A stretch of 60,558 bases of DNA from Thiomargarita sp. (GCA_020718845.1 DYRG01000011.1:1-60558), one strand, 5' to 3'; shown: positions 7,931-18,251, numbered from the stretch's first letter. Notes: a model not told the origin generated them from the sequence alone. Numbers and translations are program-made.

Positions 7931-10900
7931 TTAACCTTGAACGCGGAATTTTTGAAATGGCATTAAAATTTGGAATGAACCATCTTTCAATTTGTAACCT
8001 ATTGAAACTTCATAAGTTCCGAGTTGATCTAATGAAAAATCTTTCGCCATTTCAATATCAACCGCGCTGGTGAGTGTTTTATCTTTCTCCCAAATTCCTT
8101 CAAAAATTTGCATTTCACCAGAAATCGGTGTGAATACAATTTTGTAAAGAATATCTGCCACTTTGCTCACATGAATCGACGGTGGTTGAATCCACGAATT
8201 AACCGTGAAAAGTTGATCTTTTGTTAATGTCGCTAATTGATCTTTTGTTCCACGAATTGCATAATCGTTGCTCCGAATTTCTCCACCAATATGAGGAACA
8301 TCATTTTCAATCACTTTAATCGTAAATGTTTTATCAAAAAATCCACCCGCTCCATCAATCACTCTTACCCCAATATTTAAGGTTGAATTTTCTTTAAAAG
8401 TAAGCGGAAAACTTTCGGTCATTTGTAATTCATCACCAACAACTCTGAAATACCCAAATGGCGTTCCAGGATTTTTAGTAATGACATAACGGAAGAAATC
8501 GTCTTTATCGGTATCTTGAGTCACAAATTTTCCAATCACTGTTCCCGCAGAGCTTCTTTCAACTAAGGTATTTCTTGAAAGCTCAAATCCAGACGGTGAG
8601 GCATTTCTACGAACTGAAAATGTGGTTGCTAATCCTTTGTTTTCATTGCCATTTATTCGATAACCTAAAACAATCTCAAATTTACCAGGCAAATAAATCA
8701 AACGTCCAGAATATAAAGCAAGTTCAATATTCGCTTGTAAAGGAATATTTTGTAACAAAGTAATAGGTAAAACTGCTTTGCCATTCGTTAAAGAAGTATA
8801 ATTGTAAATGACAAAAACATCGCCTATTTTTCCTACCTCTTCAGGTAAAGGTTGAACATATCCTTTTGCAGTAATTATTTCCGTTTCATCAACGATAGTT
8901 TTTACCCCTTCTGATGTAACGACCGATGCTTTAAATTGATTCAACGTATTACCGACTATTGTCAAATGGAAATCTTTTTCAATAAATAATCCACCCGCAT
9001 CGGTACTTTTTAATTTAATATCAAAGCCCGTACTTCCAATTGGAATATTTCTCGTTGTCCATAATTGATTACCCTTAATAACAAACAAACCACTGGCATC
9101 TTGCAATGTATAAGTTTGTGGATCATTTACATCTGCATCAAGCGTAGAAATATTAGCAATTAAAGTATTAGCTGAGGTTTCTGATTTGATTTGTTGCGTG
9201 CTCAACATAATATCGGTTGGTGCGTTATTTGTTCCACTACGGCAAGTTAAAGTATAGTGAGCTGGTAAAATAGTTCTACGCGCTGTTTCAGCATTAGTAG
9301 AAATGCTCAAATCTGCTGTGAACAAACCTTCTTGCGTTGGATTACACGCAATATCAATTTGCTTCATTTCTCCAGCGTTAATTGAAAATGGCACGTTAGC
9401 TATTTTGAAAACATCCATAGTGCTATTTGTAATGCTCATATCAGAAATATCAAAAGGAATATCTCCTGCATTAAAGACAAATATACTGCGCATTTCTGGG
9501 TGACCGATGATTACATCATTGAAATAGATAGTTTCATTAACTCTTGGTAAAGAAACATAAATTGCACCTGTTCCACGTTTCAAACACGCTAATCCGTAGG
9601 TAACATTTTGATTAGCTGGATCATTAGTAGTTAAATGTAAGAAACCGCCTTGTAATAATTCAGTTTCTGGCTTACACAGCAATGATAAAGAAGAAGAACT
9701 TTGTGGAGCAATATTCATCGGGAATACACTAAACTGACTAAAGCTATTTGCGTAAGCACCACCTTGAATTTCAAACGAATTAATACTTAAATTTTGATTA
9801 CTGCGATTAGTGATTTGAATCCGTTGAGAAACAGGCGTTCCTTGCGCATCGCTATTAAAGAAAATCAAACTATTTGGCAATGGATCAGAATTAAACATCG
9901 TGATCGGTGTTCCTTCGCATTCTAACGGATAGGAAACTAGAGTTTGGGCATTAGTTAAAAGGGGAGCAACTACCCCACCAGTTGCTATATTAAAAACTAA
10001 TTCCAACGTTGCAATGCGAATGCCTTCTGCTTGCGGTTTGCATTCAATATTAAAGATTTGTGGCGGGCTTCCGTCTGGCAAAGTCATTGAATTTGGAGAG
10101 ATTTTGAAATCGCTCGCATTTGCACCTTTGATAGTTGGCGTAATATTTAATGTATTAGTTCCCGTTTCAGTGATTTCCAACATATGGGTAATCGATTGAT
10201 TTATAGGAGTTTTTCCTAATTGAATCGTTTGATTCGGCGGCGGCACAGAGGAAAAATGTGCAGTATTATCAACACTTTCGCATTCTAAGGGATAAGAAAT
10301 AGTTGGCATTTCTGGATCATTGGTCAATAGTTCTAATGTTGCTGTGCGAAGACCAAGTTCTGATGGCGTGCATTCAATTATTAATTCTTTTGGTGGTGCA
10401 CCATCTGGTAAAATTATCGATATTAAAGGAATTCTGAAATCAATTGAATGAAGACCGCTCAAAGTTGGCGTGATTTGTAATTCCATATCACCCGTTTCAA
10501 TAATTTGTAAAGATTTACTCACCATATTATTGAGCAATGTTCTTCCAAATTTCATCACTTGATTAGGTGGAGGATTTGAAGAGAAACTTGCTCCCGTTAA
10601 ACCTTCACATTGCAAAGGATAAGTAAAGGTTGTTGGGCTGCTTGCAGAATTAGTAGAAAGTTGTAATTGTGCAGAACGAATTCCTTTTGCTGATGGTGTG
10701 CATTCAATGGTAAAGAACTGAGAGGAACTTCCATCTCCTAAAACCATTGCATTGGGAGAAACTTTGAAATCTGTTGCATTTGTGCCAGTAATATTTGCTG
10801 AAACATTTAACTCCATATCACCTGTTTCAATAATTTCTAATTGCCCAGTATTTGTTTGACCTAATGTGGGGGTTAGAACAAGTGTTTTACCTAAATTAAT

Positions 10901-11974
10901 TAATTGGTTTGGTGGAGGATTAGATTGAAAACGCGCTCCAACTTTCGCTATCACATTGATATTAAATATTTTTCTGGTTATCAAACCACCATTATCCGTG
11001 CTTATAATAGTGACACTATAAGAACCCCCATTTACCACCAATGGCATCGTTTGTGAAGTAAATAACTGATTGTTTTTAATAGTAAATATACTAATACCTG
11101 ATATGCTGTAAGTATGCGTATCGGCGGCATCGGGATCAATCGTTGAGAGATTACCAATAAAGGTATCGGCGGGCGATCCACCATCAACCGATTGATTATC
11201 AAGGATAATATCAGTGGGTGAACTATTTCCAACCCCATTACAAGTTAATCCATAAGTAATCGATGTAACATTTGAAGCATTGGTATTCACAACTAAATTA
11301 GCTTCCAAAATCCCCACTTTTGTAGGTGAGCAATTGATTACAAAATAAGTATTTAATCCGCCGCTTAATGGTGAGGTAGGATTTAGAGCAACACTGAAAC
11401 TTGACGCATCTGTTCCACTAAAAGAAAGTGAGGAAATAGTCATTGCAGTATCACCCGCATTAAATATTACTCCGCTACGAGTTTTACTTGAACCAATATT
11501 CACATCACCAAAACTATTAATATCCGTGTTTTTTGGAGGATAGGATTCATATAGAACACCTGTTGAATTTCTAGTGCACGCAAGCGTATAAGAAACGCCT
11601 AATTTAAGAGGATCGTTAGTGGTTAAACCTAAATTTGCATAGGTAAGATAACTCGTTAAATCGGGTGTGCAAGTTATTACAAAAGATGAAGAACCACCCG
11701 CTGGAATGGAGAGAGGAAAAGTTGTTGTGGCTGGAAAAGAAAAATTACTTGGATTAGTTAAACCAAACACTGCTGATGTGATTTCTAAAGGATCAACGCC
11801 ACCATTGGTAATTCTAATGGTTTGAGAAACCGATTCACCGCTTTCAGTGCTATTAAATTTAATTAAAGAACCCGCCGCAGGTAATGAGCTAAAAGAGGCG
11901 GCAGCAATTACATTAGTTGTTATAAACGATAATGCCCATAAAACTAATAAAATAAAAAAACGTTGCAGAAACAT
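7931..11974 (-). CDS. Giant secreted choice-of-anchor / cadherin-like repeat protein
   Basis: 1347 residues. A Sec signal peptide (about 1-25, ending NVIAAA) is followed by many immunoglobulin-like repeats of the ASPM-SPD-2-Hydin (choice-of-anchor D) type. Three near-identical modules begin FSSNPPPNQ or QSNPPPNQ and contain IETGDMELN and an IECTP core; others contain LTTNDP and TCTP or NCSP. Two cadherin-like modules (NSSPTDIILD..., NNAPTDIMLS...) and a third near the C-terminus are interleaved. No LPXTG, PEP-CTERM or autotransporter end is visible, so the anchoring mode is unknown. Such proteins are usually exported adhesins or sheath components; that role is inference. Cysteines recur once or twice per module and may form disulfides. 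Confidence 0.8.
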   Translation of the reverse strand: MFLQRFFILLVLWALSFITTNVIAAASFSSLPAAGSLIKFNSTESGESVSQTIRITNGGVDPLEITSAVFGLTNPSNFSFPATTTFPLSIPAGGSSSFVITCTPDLTSYLTYANLGLTTNDPLKLGVSYTLACTRNSTGVLYESYPPKNTDINSFGDVNIGSSKTRSGVIFNAGDTAMTISSLSFSGTDASSFSVALNPTSPLSGGLNTYFVINCSPTKVGILEANLVVNTNASNVTSITYGLTCNGVGNSSPTDIILDNQSVDGGSPADTFIGNLSTIDPDAADTHTYSISGISIFTIKNNQLFTSQTMPLVVNGGSYSVTIISTDNGGLITRKIFNINVIAKVGARFQSNPPPNQLINLGKTLVLTPTLGQTNTGQLEIIETGDMELNVSANITGTNATDFKVSPNAMVLGDGSSSQFFTIECTPSAKGIRSAQLQLSTNSASSPTTFTYPLQCEGLTGASFSSNPPPNQVMKFGRTLLNNMVSKSLQIIETGDMELQITPTLSGLHSIDFRIPLISIILPDGAPPKELIIECTPSELGLRTATLELLTNDPEMPTISYPLECESVDNTAHFSSVPPPNQTIQLGKTPINQSITHMLEITETGTNTLNITPTIKGANASDFKISPNSMTLPDGSPPQIFNIECKPQAEGIRIATLELVFNIATGGVVAPLLTNAQTLVSYPLECEGTPITMFNSDPLPNSLIFFNSDAQGTPVSQRIQITNRSNQNLSINSFEIQGGAYANSFSQFSVFPMNIAPQSSSSLSLLCKPETELLQGGFLHLTTNDPANQNVTYGLACLKRGTGAIYVSLPRVNETIYFNDVIIGHPEMRSIFVFNAGDIPFDISDMSITNSTMDVFKIANVPFSINAGEMKQIDIACNPTQEGLFTADLSISTNAETARRTILPAHYTLTCRSGTNNAPTDIMLSTQQIKSETSANTLIANISTLDADVNDPQTYTLQDASGLFVIKGNQLWTTRNIPIGSTGFDIKLKSTDAGGLFIEKDFHLTIVGNTLNQFKASVVTSEGVKTIVDETEIITAKGYVQPLPEEVGKIGDVFVIYNYTSLTNGKAVLPITLLQNIPLQANIELALYSGRLIYLPGKFEIVLGYRINGNENKGLATTFSVRRNASPSGFELSRNTLVERSSAGTVIGKFVTQDTDKDDFFRYVITKNPGTPFGYFRVVGDELQMTESFPLTFKENSTLNIGVRVIDGAGGFFDKTFTIKVIENDVPHIGGEIRSNDYAIRGTKDQLATLTKDQLFTVNSWIQPPSIHVSKVADILYKIVFTPISGEMQIFEGIWEKDKTLTSAVDIEMAKDFSLDQLGTYEVSIGYKLKDGSFQILMPFQKFRVQG

Positions 11975-12054
11975 GATTAATCTCCTTCTAGTTTCAAATT
12001 ACATTTTATATTAAAATACACTCAATTTCTTTTCAAGGGCGGTTTAACAGACAA

Positions 12055-12789
12055 ATGGCACTCAAATTACGACAAATGGCAGGACGTTTTGCTTTCTTAG
12101 ATGCTGCACGAGGATTTGCCGTGTGGTTAATGATTATTTACCATTTTTGTTATGATTTAGTTTTCTTTAAACTTGCACATTTTAATTTAACGCAAGATAT
12201 ATTTTGGTTAAGTTTTCGTGCAATGATCGTAAGTTTGTTTTTAATCATCGTGGGGATTTCTTTATCTTTTGCTTTTCAAATCAAAAAAGATTGGTCAACT
12301 TATTATCGACGTTTAATGATTTTAGGATTTGCAGCCGCTTTAGTAAGTATTGGAAGTTATTGGTTATTTGGACAACGTTTTATTTATTTTGGGATTTTGC
12401 ATTTTATTTTAATTGCAAGCGTTTTAGCATTACCTTTTTTGAAGTTTAATTATTTGAATTTAGGATTAGGTTTGATTTTAATTGCTTTAGGTTTTACTGT
12501 CCAGCATTCTTTCTTTAATCAACCTCATTTGCATTGGTTAGGAATGATGACTTTCAAACCACCGACTGAAGACTTTGTTCCTCTCGTTCCTTGGTTTGGT
12601 TTTGTTTTAATTGGGATATTTGTAGCGAAACATCTACCCATTTCAAAATTATCAACATGGAAAAACGATCATTGGTTGAAGAAAATTTTAATTTTTTTAG
12701 GACGATATAGTTTAATTATCTATTTAATTCATCAGCCGATTTTGATTGGTATTTTTTATGCCATGTTATGGATCATTACAAACTTGTGA
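12055..12789 (+). CDS. DUF1624 (heparan-alpha-glucosaminide N-acetyltransferase-like) membrane protein
   Basis: 244 residues with about seven hydrophobic helices. The N-terminal signature FLDAARGFAVWLMIIYHFCYDL matches the DUF1624/HGSNAT catalytic family, whose members are inner-membrane acyltransferase-like proteins of mostly unknown substrate. Either the ATG at 12055 or that at 12076 could be the start; neither has a strong ribosome site. The 3' end overlaps the convergent phosphoesterase gene by 14 bp. Confidence 0.75.
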   Translation: MALKLRQMAGRFAFLDAARGFAVWLMIIYHFCYDLVFFKLAHFNLTQDIFWLSFRAMIVSLFLIIVGISLSFAFQIKKDWSTYYRRLMILGFAAALVSIGSYWLFGQRFIYFGILHFILIASVLALPFLKFNYLNLGLGLILIALGFTVQHSFFNQPHLHWLGMMTFKPPTEDFVPLVPWFGFVLIGIFVAKHLPISKLSTWKNDHWLKKILIFLGRYSLIIYLIHQPILIGIFYAMLWIITNL

Positions 12790-13537
12790 ATAAAAAGAAA
12801 TATTCAACTGAAGTGCGCAATGTTTCTCCATCCCATTCAATAATTCGCCAACTCGGGTTTCTATGTAAGATTGTAATCTCTGACGTTTGATTATCAAATT
12901 GTGCCATTGTTGAAGGTGTGAGAAATACGTTCTTTCCATCTTTTATAATGGTTCTTTCAGTATGATAATGACCGCAAAAGATATAATTTACGTTCTTTAA
13001 TTCTTTAATCACCGACCACACATCAGAAATGTTTTTTAAAGGATATTTTTCATCCATAAATGTACACCCACAATACAAAGGTGGATGGTGCATAAATAAT
13101 AAAATTTCTTCTTTATTTTCAATGCTTTGTTGTTTCAACCATTCCATTTGTTGATTTGATAAGAAATAAGGACTGGTATCTAAAAACAAACACAAATGCT
13201 CTTTAATTTTAGTTTTAAAATAATAATCATCTTCATGACAATTTTCAAGATTTAAATTAAAAACTTGCTTTAAATTTTCTAATCGATCATGATTTCCTAA
13301 ACAAATATAAATTGGACAGGTGAGTTCTTTTAATTGTTCTTTAATCCACACATAAGAGTTATACTCTCCCGCATTTGCAGCTAAATCACCTGATAAAATC
13401 AGCGCATCTAAGTTTTGTTTTTTTAATTTATTTAACGCCGAAAGAAATTGCATTCTTACTGGCGATCCATATACATCTTCATCGGTTTCACCAATGTGCA
13501 TATCGGTTAATTGAGCAATTCTAATTAGCTGTTTCAT
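12776..13537 (-). CDS. Calcineurin-like metallophosphoesterase, CpdA-like
   Basis: 253 residues. The binuclear-metal motifs appear in order: TDMH (11-14), SGDLAAN, LGNHD, MHHPP and GHYHTE. They define a class III cyclic-nucleotide phosphodiesterase type (CpdA family), which often hydrolyses cAMP, but substrate cannot be read from sequence. Its 5' end overlaps the nitrilase-family gene by 17 bp, so the two are co-transcribed and translationally linked. Confidence 0.82.
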   Translation of the reverse strand: MKQLIRIAQLTDMHIGETDEDVYGSPVRMQFLSALNKLKKQNLDALILSGDLAANAGEYNSYVWIKEQLKELTCPIYICLGNHDRLENLKQVFNLNLENCHEDDYYFKTKIKEHLCLFLDTSPYFLSNQQMEWLKQQSIENKEEILLFMHHPPLYCGCTFMDEKYPLKNISDVWSVIKELKNVNYIFCGHYHTERTIIKDGKNVFLTPSTMAQFDNQTSEITILHRNPSWRIIEWDGETLRTSVEYFFLFTSL

Positions 13538-14333
13538 AAATGTGTCGATGCTCTAAAACTGGAAAGGTTTTTCTCAAATTATGTAAATAGTTAAAATCAC
13601 AGTCTGCAATTGCAATTCCTTGACCTTTTTCTATGCGTGAAAGCACTTTTCCCCAAGGATCAATAATCATACTATTTCCAAAAGTTTCTCTACCATTTTG
13701 ATGTTTTCCTCCTTGGTTTGCTGCAATGATATAAGTTTGATTTTCTATCGCTCTTGCTTTCAATAAAATTTCCCAATGTGCTTCACCTGTTGTTTGAGTA
13801 AAAGCCGCTGGAATTGCAATCATTGTTATATCTCTCATTGCTCTAAATAATTCAGGAAATCTCAAATCATAACAAATCCCGATTCCTATTTTTCCAAACG
13901 CGGTGTCGCATATAACAACTTCTTTGCCATATTCATAAGTTGCTGACTCTTTATAGGATTCATTTTGTTCTGGGATTTGAACGTCAAACAAATGAATTTT
14001 ATTATATCTAGCAATTTGTTTGCCGTTTGGATCAAAAACTAAACAACTTGAATAAACTTTATTTGAATTTTCAGAAAACAACGGAATTGATCCGCCGATC
14101 AAATAAATTTTATTTTTAAGCGATTGATTTTTAAGGAATTTTTGTAAATTACCCTTTTCGGCTGGTTCAGCGATGTTTAAAATTTCAGTGGTTTCACCCA
14201 TTAATGCAAAATTTTCAGGTAAAACAATGAGTTGTGCACCTTGTGTGGCGGCTTGTTTGATAAGTTGTTCTGCTTGCGCGAGGTTTTCCTCAACATTTGC
14301 ATTTGAAATCATTTGAATGGCAGCAACTTTCAT
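13521..14333 (-). CDS. Nitrilase-superfamily amidase (Nit1/deaminated glutathione amidase type)
   Basis: 270 residues of the carbon-nitrogen hydrolase fold. The Glu-Lys-Cys triad is visible as Glu40 (LPENF), Lys112 (YNKIHLFD) and Cys154 (GICYDLRFPE). The FDV after the catalytic Lys and the RFPELFR block match the Nit1/YbeM group, which removes deaminated glutathione. Cytoplasmic. Gammaproteobacterial Nit1 often lies near TldD or exonuclease genes; here it overlaps a phosphoesterase. Family is confident, exact substrate less so. Confidence 0.85.
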   Translation of the reverse strand: MKVAAIQMISNANVEENLAQAEQLIKQAATQGAQLIVLPENFALMGETTEILNIAEPAEKGNLQKFLKNQSLKNKIYLIGGSIPLFSENSNKVYSSCLVFDPNGKQIARYNKIHLFDVQIPEQNESYKESATYEYGKEVVICDTAFGKIGIGICYDLRFPELFRAMRDITMIAIPAAFTQTTGEAHWEILLKARAIENQTYIIAANQGGKHQNGRETFGNSMIIDPWGKVLSRIEKGQGIAIADCDFNYLHNLRKTFPVLEHRHIYETAN

Positions 14334-14378
14334 TTTTCTAACCTCATAAAAAGGGAATTTTTGAAATCCCCAAATTAA

Positions 14379-15671
14379 TTAAATTTTAGTTGGTTTCCAA
14401 GGCTTAGCTTCTAAGGAAATGTTTTCGTATTTCTTCCAATCATGGCGTTGAAGTTGCTCTGGTTTAATTGGGTTTGGAAAACCCGCTAAACGATTAGAAG
14501 TCCACAAACCTTCAGCTTCTAATTCTTTCATGGCTAATTGTAAGATTCTATCATCTGCCCATTCATCGACATATTTCTCGGGGTCTTGGCTGCGAGGATT
14601 TTTCAAGAAACCTTCTTCTTTCCACATTTTTGCACAGGCTTTCAAATGTTTTTTCATTTCACCATTAATGCGTCCATCCCAAATGATCATATCCAGAGTT
14701 GCTCTAATGACTTCGGGTGGAATTTCAGAAATATCTGTCCAAATGAAATAAGCCGCTAAATCTGGATCATGAATTAACATATCACGACATTCTTCTTCTG
14801 CTTTCAAATACGCACGGATAATATCTGGACGTTCTCTCAACCAATCATGAATTGCTAAAGTTGCTCCCACATCATGAAATCGGTTTGTTTGCAATTCTGG
14901 GAAATAAAATTTGCTGGTATTTGGCATATCATTTCCAACAATCCAACGTTGAGCAACGCCTTTCTGTTCTAACCACGAAGGATAAGGCTCCCAAAGCGCC
15001 GCGGCGTGAATATTTCCAGCCATTAATCCTGTCATTTGTTGATCAATAGTTTGGTTTTCTAAAAGCGGTTTGATGTTATGTTCTTTTATAAACGTTAAAA
15101 TCTGACGATGTGCAAAAGAACCAAACACTGTTCCAACCTTTTTACCATCTAAATCTTTTGGTGTTTTGATTTCACCGTTCTCTAAAAATTTGTTTGAAAC
15201 ACAAATACTGCCAAATTCACCGACATCATAACCACTTGCTGCCACTAAATCACAAGAAACTTTATCACTGACTGTTAATGCGGGGGTTTCTGACATATAA
15301 CCAAATTGGTTTTTACCCGCATCCATATTTTTACTAATTGCGGGTCCAGATAAAGATCGAAACCAAACAACTTTGCTCCCTTTTGGCAAATATTTTTCTA
15401 ATAATTGGGCTTGTTTATTGACGGTTGCTGTCCAATGAATTGTTCCATAAGGTTGATAGCCAATTGTTAAAGTCACAGGATCACCAATTTTTCCAAATTT
15501 TCCCGTTGGTTCTCCATATTTTCTTACAATAGACAACCAGTTATCAGAAATACTTTTTTCAGATGCAGCATAAGCATTTCCTCTCACTGGATTAGGTAAC
15601 AAACTTAATACCACGCTTGCGCCCGCATAATTTAAGAAAGTTCGACGTGATTGATCGATGGTATTTTTCAT
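14379..15671 (-). CDS. Tat-exported ABC transporter solute-binding protein (nitrate/sulfonate type)
   Basis: 430 residues. A twin-arginine signal (SRRTFLNYAG at 8-17) is followed by a periplasmic binding protein fold of the NMT1/SsuA class (VTLTIGYQPYGTIHW, then KKVGTVFGSFAHRQI and GLMAGNIHAAALWEPYP). Relatives bind nitrate, taurine, alkanesulfonates or thiamine precursors. No permease or ATPase gene is adjacent, so it is an orphan component or acts with a distant transporter. Export in folded form via Tat is unusual for this class and hints at a bound cofactor or rapid folding; that is inference. Confidence 0.8.
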   Translation of the reverse strand: MKNTIDQSRRTFLNYAGASVVLSLLPNPVRGNAYAASEKSISDNWLSIVRKYGEPTGKFGKIGDPVTLTIGYQPYGTIHWTATVNKQAQLLEKYLPKGSKVVWFRSLSGPAISKNMDAGKNQFGYMSETPALTVSDKVSCDLVAASGYDVGEFGSICVSNKFLENGEIKTPKDLDGKKVGTVFGSFAHRQILTFIKEHNIKPLLENQTIDQQMTGLMAGNIHAAALWEPYPSWLEQKGVAQRWIVGNDMPNTSKFYFPELQTNRFHDVGATLAIHDWLRERPDIIRAYLKAEEECRDMLIHDPDLAAYFIWTDISEIPPEVIRATLDMIIWDGRINGEMKKHLKACAKMWKEEGFLKNPRSQDPEKYVDEWADDRILQLAMKELEAEGLWTSNRLAGFPNPIKPEQLQRHDWKKYENISLEAKPWKPTKI

Positions 15672-15736
15672 AATGTTTCTCCCATTTCCAAAGATAGTGC
15701 ACTAATCATAATCTATTTTAAGATGATTTGCCAACA

Positions 15737-17689
15737 TTATGCGGCAAGTGTTTTTACGCAATCTTTATTCAAATGAGATTCAACGTCGATAAGAAAAACT
15801 AAAATACCTAAAATATTTCCAGCAGCATCGTGATAAGGTATTTTATCAATATGATAGAAATGATCATGATATTTCTCGATTAAACCTAGCATTGGTTCTC
15901 CCGTTTTTAAAATCTCCATATCGGCTTGATAATAACTCTCTGAGAAACCCATATTCAAATCTTTTTCTAATAAACCTATTAACTGTTCAGGTCGTCTATT
16001 AAGTAATCTTCCTGTGTAACGATTTGCTCGAGTAATTTTACCCTTTCGATCTTTGCACAAAATCATTAAAGGTGCATTATGAAAAGCTGTGCCATATTGC
16101 TGGCGTTCCTCACGAATAACTTGTTCAACATTACGGCGGGATGTAATATCTCTGACCACCACTGCAATTAATATTTGTCCTTGCCATTCATAACTGCCAC
16201 CGCTGATTTCTGCAACAAAAGTTTCTCCGGTTTTTTTCTTTTGAAAACTGGCTGGAATATGATAGATTTTATCTTTAAGCATTAAACGCCATTCTCGATT
16301 AAATTGTAATTGATCGGGATATAACTGTTGAAAAGATAATTTGTTCCATTCTTCTGCGTTATATTTATAGATTTGAAAACTCGCAGCATTTGTGTTTATG
16401 ATTTTATAAGTTTTTGTATTAACACAAAAAACTGCTTCTGGCAACACATTTAAAAGGTCAGCTTTAATTTTCAAATCGCTTTGTGTAGAAATGTTTTCAA
16501 CAATTGCTCTGCGCTCAGTTATATCAGTAAAAGCACCAATGAAACGATAAGCCCGTCCACTACGATCTCGTAAGGCACGTCCTCTCACTAAAACCCAACA
16601 ATAAGAACCATCTTTATGTGAGAGTCGATGCTCATTTTCAAATTTAGAACAATGACCATCTAAATAACATTTTAATGATTCAACAATTTGATAATATTCA
16701 GTGGGATAAATGCGTGAATACCATGTTTCAATTCGTTTGCCCAATAAATTATCATCCTCATGATAACCTAAAAGAACTTTCCAACTTCCAGAATAAGTGA
16801 CTTCATTGCTTAACAAATCCCAAGTTAAAATGCCTTCATTACGGGTTTGGGTAATTAAAGTGGTTTGATCTTGCAATGAATCTACTTTATTTTGTAAAGC
16901 ATATTGTTCTGTCATATCAGAGAAACTAATTGCTCGTCCAAAGATTTGTTTATTTGTATCAAAAAGCGTTTTTGCGCACAGTTGTAAATGAGCAATTTTT
17001 CCACTCTTTTTTAAAACTAAAAACTTAGTCGGAATTTCTGGATGTGGATTATCTTTTGCTGCATCCCATAACAGTGAAAATTGATCTAAATTAGGAAGGT
17101 CGCCTAAAATGCGTTTCACTTGCGGTTCATTAATCGCATGAACTTTACCATTACGATGCTGAAAAACAATCCCTTCTTGCATTAATTCAAATAACGGTGT
17201 AATAGGAATTGCTTCTTCTGCAATGGTAGGAACTTTTTGTTGTAAATCTTCTAAAAGTAATTGCATATCTGCGTATTTTTCTTGAAAGATCGTGAGTTGT
17301 TCTTGGGCTTCTTCATCTGCTTCGTGCAATATGTGATGTTTATACGCGCCGATTTCAATTCCAACCAAATAGAAAGCAAATTCCTTTAAAGAGGGGGTTG
17401 CCTGCCAAACAAAATCTCGATATTTTCCTTTGCCATCTAAAATTTGACAATTAAAGGTTTTTGCTTCAGTTGATTCACTAAGCTCATCTAAATATTTTTC
17501 AACATTTTTCTTATCAGAAGAATGAATTAGTTCAATAAATTCTTTTTTAAGCAAAGTTGATCGATTATAACCAAGCAATTCTTCGGTTGCAGCGTTAATT
17601 TGACGAAAACTTCCTTCAAATCCAACCACACAAAAAACCGTTTGGGTATTTGAGAAAAAAGAGGCGTGTTGTAATGAATCGGTTGCCAC
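15737..17689 (-). CDS. Multi-PAS sensor protein without an output domain
   Basis: 650 residues comprising about five PAS/PAC modules (roughly 8-118, 165-260, 280-395, 405-515 and 525-640), separated by short coiled-coil linkers such as EEAQEQLTIFQEKYADMQ. Typical PAC endings are seen (FIGAFTDITERRA, VVVRDITSRRN). There is no histidine kinase, GGDEF, EAL, HTH or TM segment, so it is a cytoplasmic sensor that must act through a partner. A G10 homopolymer lies about 100 bp upstream. Confidence 0.82.
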   Translation of the reverse strand: MATDSLQHASFFSNTQTVFCVVGFEGSFRQINAATEELLGYNRSTLLKKEFIELIHSSDKKNVEKYLDELSESTEAKTFNCQILDGKGKYRDFVWQATPSLKEFAFYLVGIEIGAYKHHILHEADEEAQEQLTIFQEKYADMQLLLEDLQQKVPTIAEEAIPITPLFELMQEGIVFQHRNGKVHAINEPQVKRILGDLPNLDQFSLLWDAAKDNPHPEIPTKFLVLKKSGKIAHLQLCAKTLFDTNKQIFGRAISFSDMTEQYALQNKVDSLQDQTTLITQTRNEGILTWDLLSNEVTYSGSWKVLLGYHEDDNLLGKRIETWYSRIYPTEYYQIVESLKCYLDGHCSKFENEHRLSHKDGSYCWVLVRGRALRDRSGRAYRFIGAFTDITERRAIVENISTQSDLKIKADLLNVLPEAVFCVNTKTYKIINTNAASFQIYKYNAEEWNKLSFQQLYPDQLQFNREWRLMLKDKIYHIPASFQKKKTGETFVAEISGGSYEWQGQILIAVVVRDITSRRNVEQVIREERQQYGTAFHNAPLMILCKDRKGKITRANRYTGRLLNRRPEQLIGLLEKDLNMGFSESYYQADMEILKTGEPMLGLIEKYHDHFYHIDKIPYHDAAGNILGILVFLIDVESHLNKDCVKTLAA

Positions 17690-17788
17690 GGCGGTTCTCC
17701 TATTTTTTTGGAATAATCAGCATCTCGCATTCTTAATGCCAAAATGCTAGGATTCTTCGTTATAGAAATTAGCGGGCACGGAATTTGT

Positions 17789-17798
17789 GGGGGGGGGG
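17789..17798. repeat. G10 homopolymer upstream of the PAS gene
   Basis: Ten consecutive G on the plus strand, about 100 bp upstream of the PAS protein start on the minus strand, in a 214-bp gene-free gap. Long G tracts are rare in AT-rich DNA and are prone to slippage and to sequencing error. Confidence 0.6.
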
Positions 17799-17903
17799 TA
17801 ACTTATTGATTTAATTAAAGAAATTGTTTGCATGATATTAAAAATCCTGAAAAATCAAGAGATTACATATAATGATTTTGTTTTGGAAATTAAAACGGAT
17901 AAC

Positions 17904-18251
17904 TCATTGAATTAAAAGAAGTAATTCTTCGAGTTCTAATCGAAGTTGTTTAATGAGGAGGGGATCGACAGCGGAAGAATCATCGGTATCGTTCAGTTGT
18001 TGTTTCGCGCCGCCGATGGTGAAACCATGATCATATAACAAACCACGAATTTGACGGACTAATAACACGTCGTGGCGTTGATAATAGCGGCGATTGCCTC
18101 GCCGCTTGAGAGGTTTTAATTGGGGAAATTCTTGTTCCCAATAACGCAATACGTGCGGCTTAACCGCACATAAATCGCTCACTTCCCCGATGGTAAAATA
18201 CCGTTTGGCGGGGATGACGGGCAGTTCGTTATTGTTCGATATGTCCAGCAT
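17904..18251 (-). CDS. MerR-family regulator of the pheT-ihfA operon
   Basis: 115 residues. I start at the ATG at 18251 ([24 protein letters not shown]), because the orthologous proteins of gammaproteobacteria begin there; upstream codons are only read-through of ihfA in another frame. The winged-helix MerR DNA-binding domain is clear ([35 protein letters not shown]), followed by a short dimerisation helix and no metal-binding Cys. The start overlaps the ihfA stop by 23 bp. Its regulon is unknown. Confidence 0.88.
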   Translation of the reverse strand: MLDISNNNELPVIPAKRYFTIGEVSDLCAVKPHVLRYWEQEFPQLKPLKRRGNRRYYQRHDVLLVRQIRGLLYDHGFTIGGAKQQLNDTDDSSAVDPLLIKQLRLELEELLLLIQ

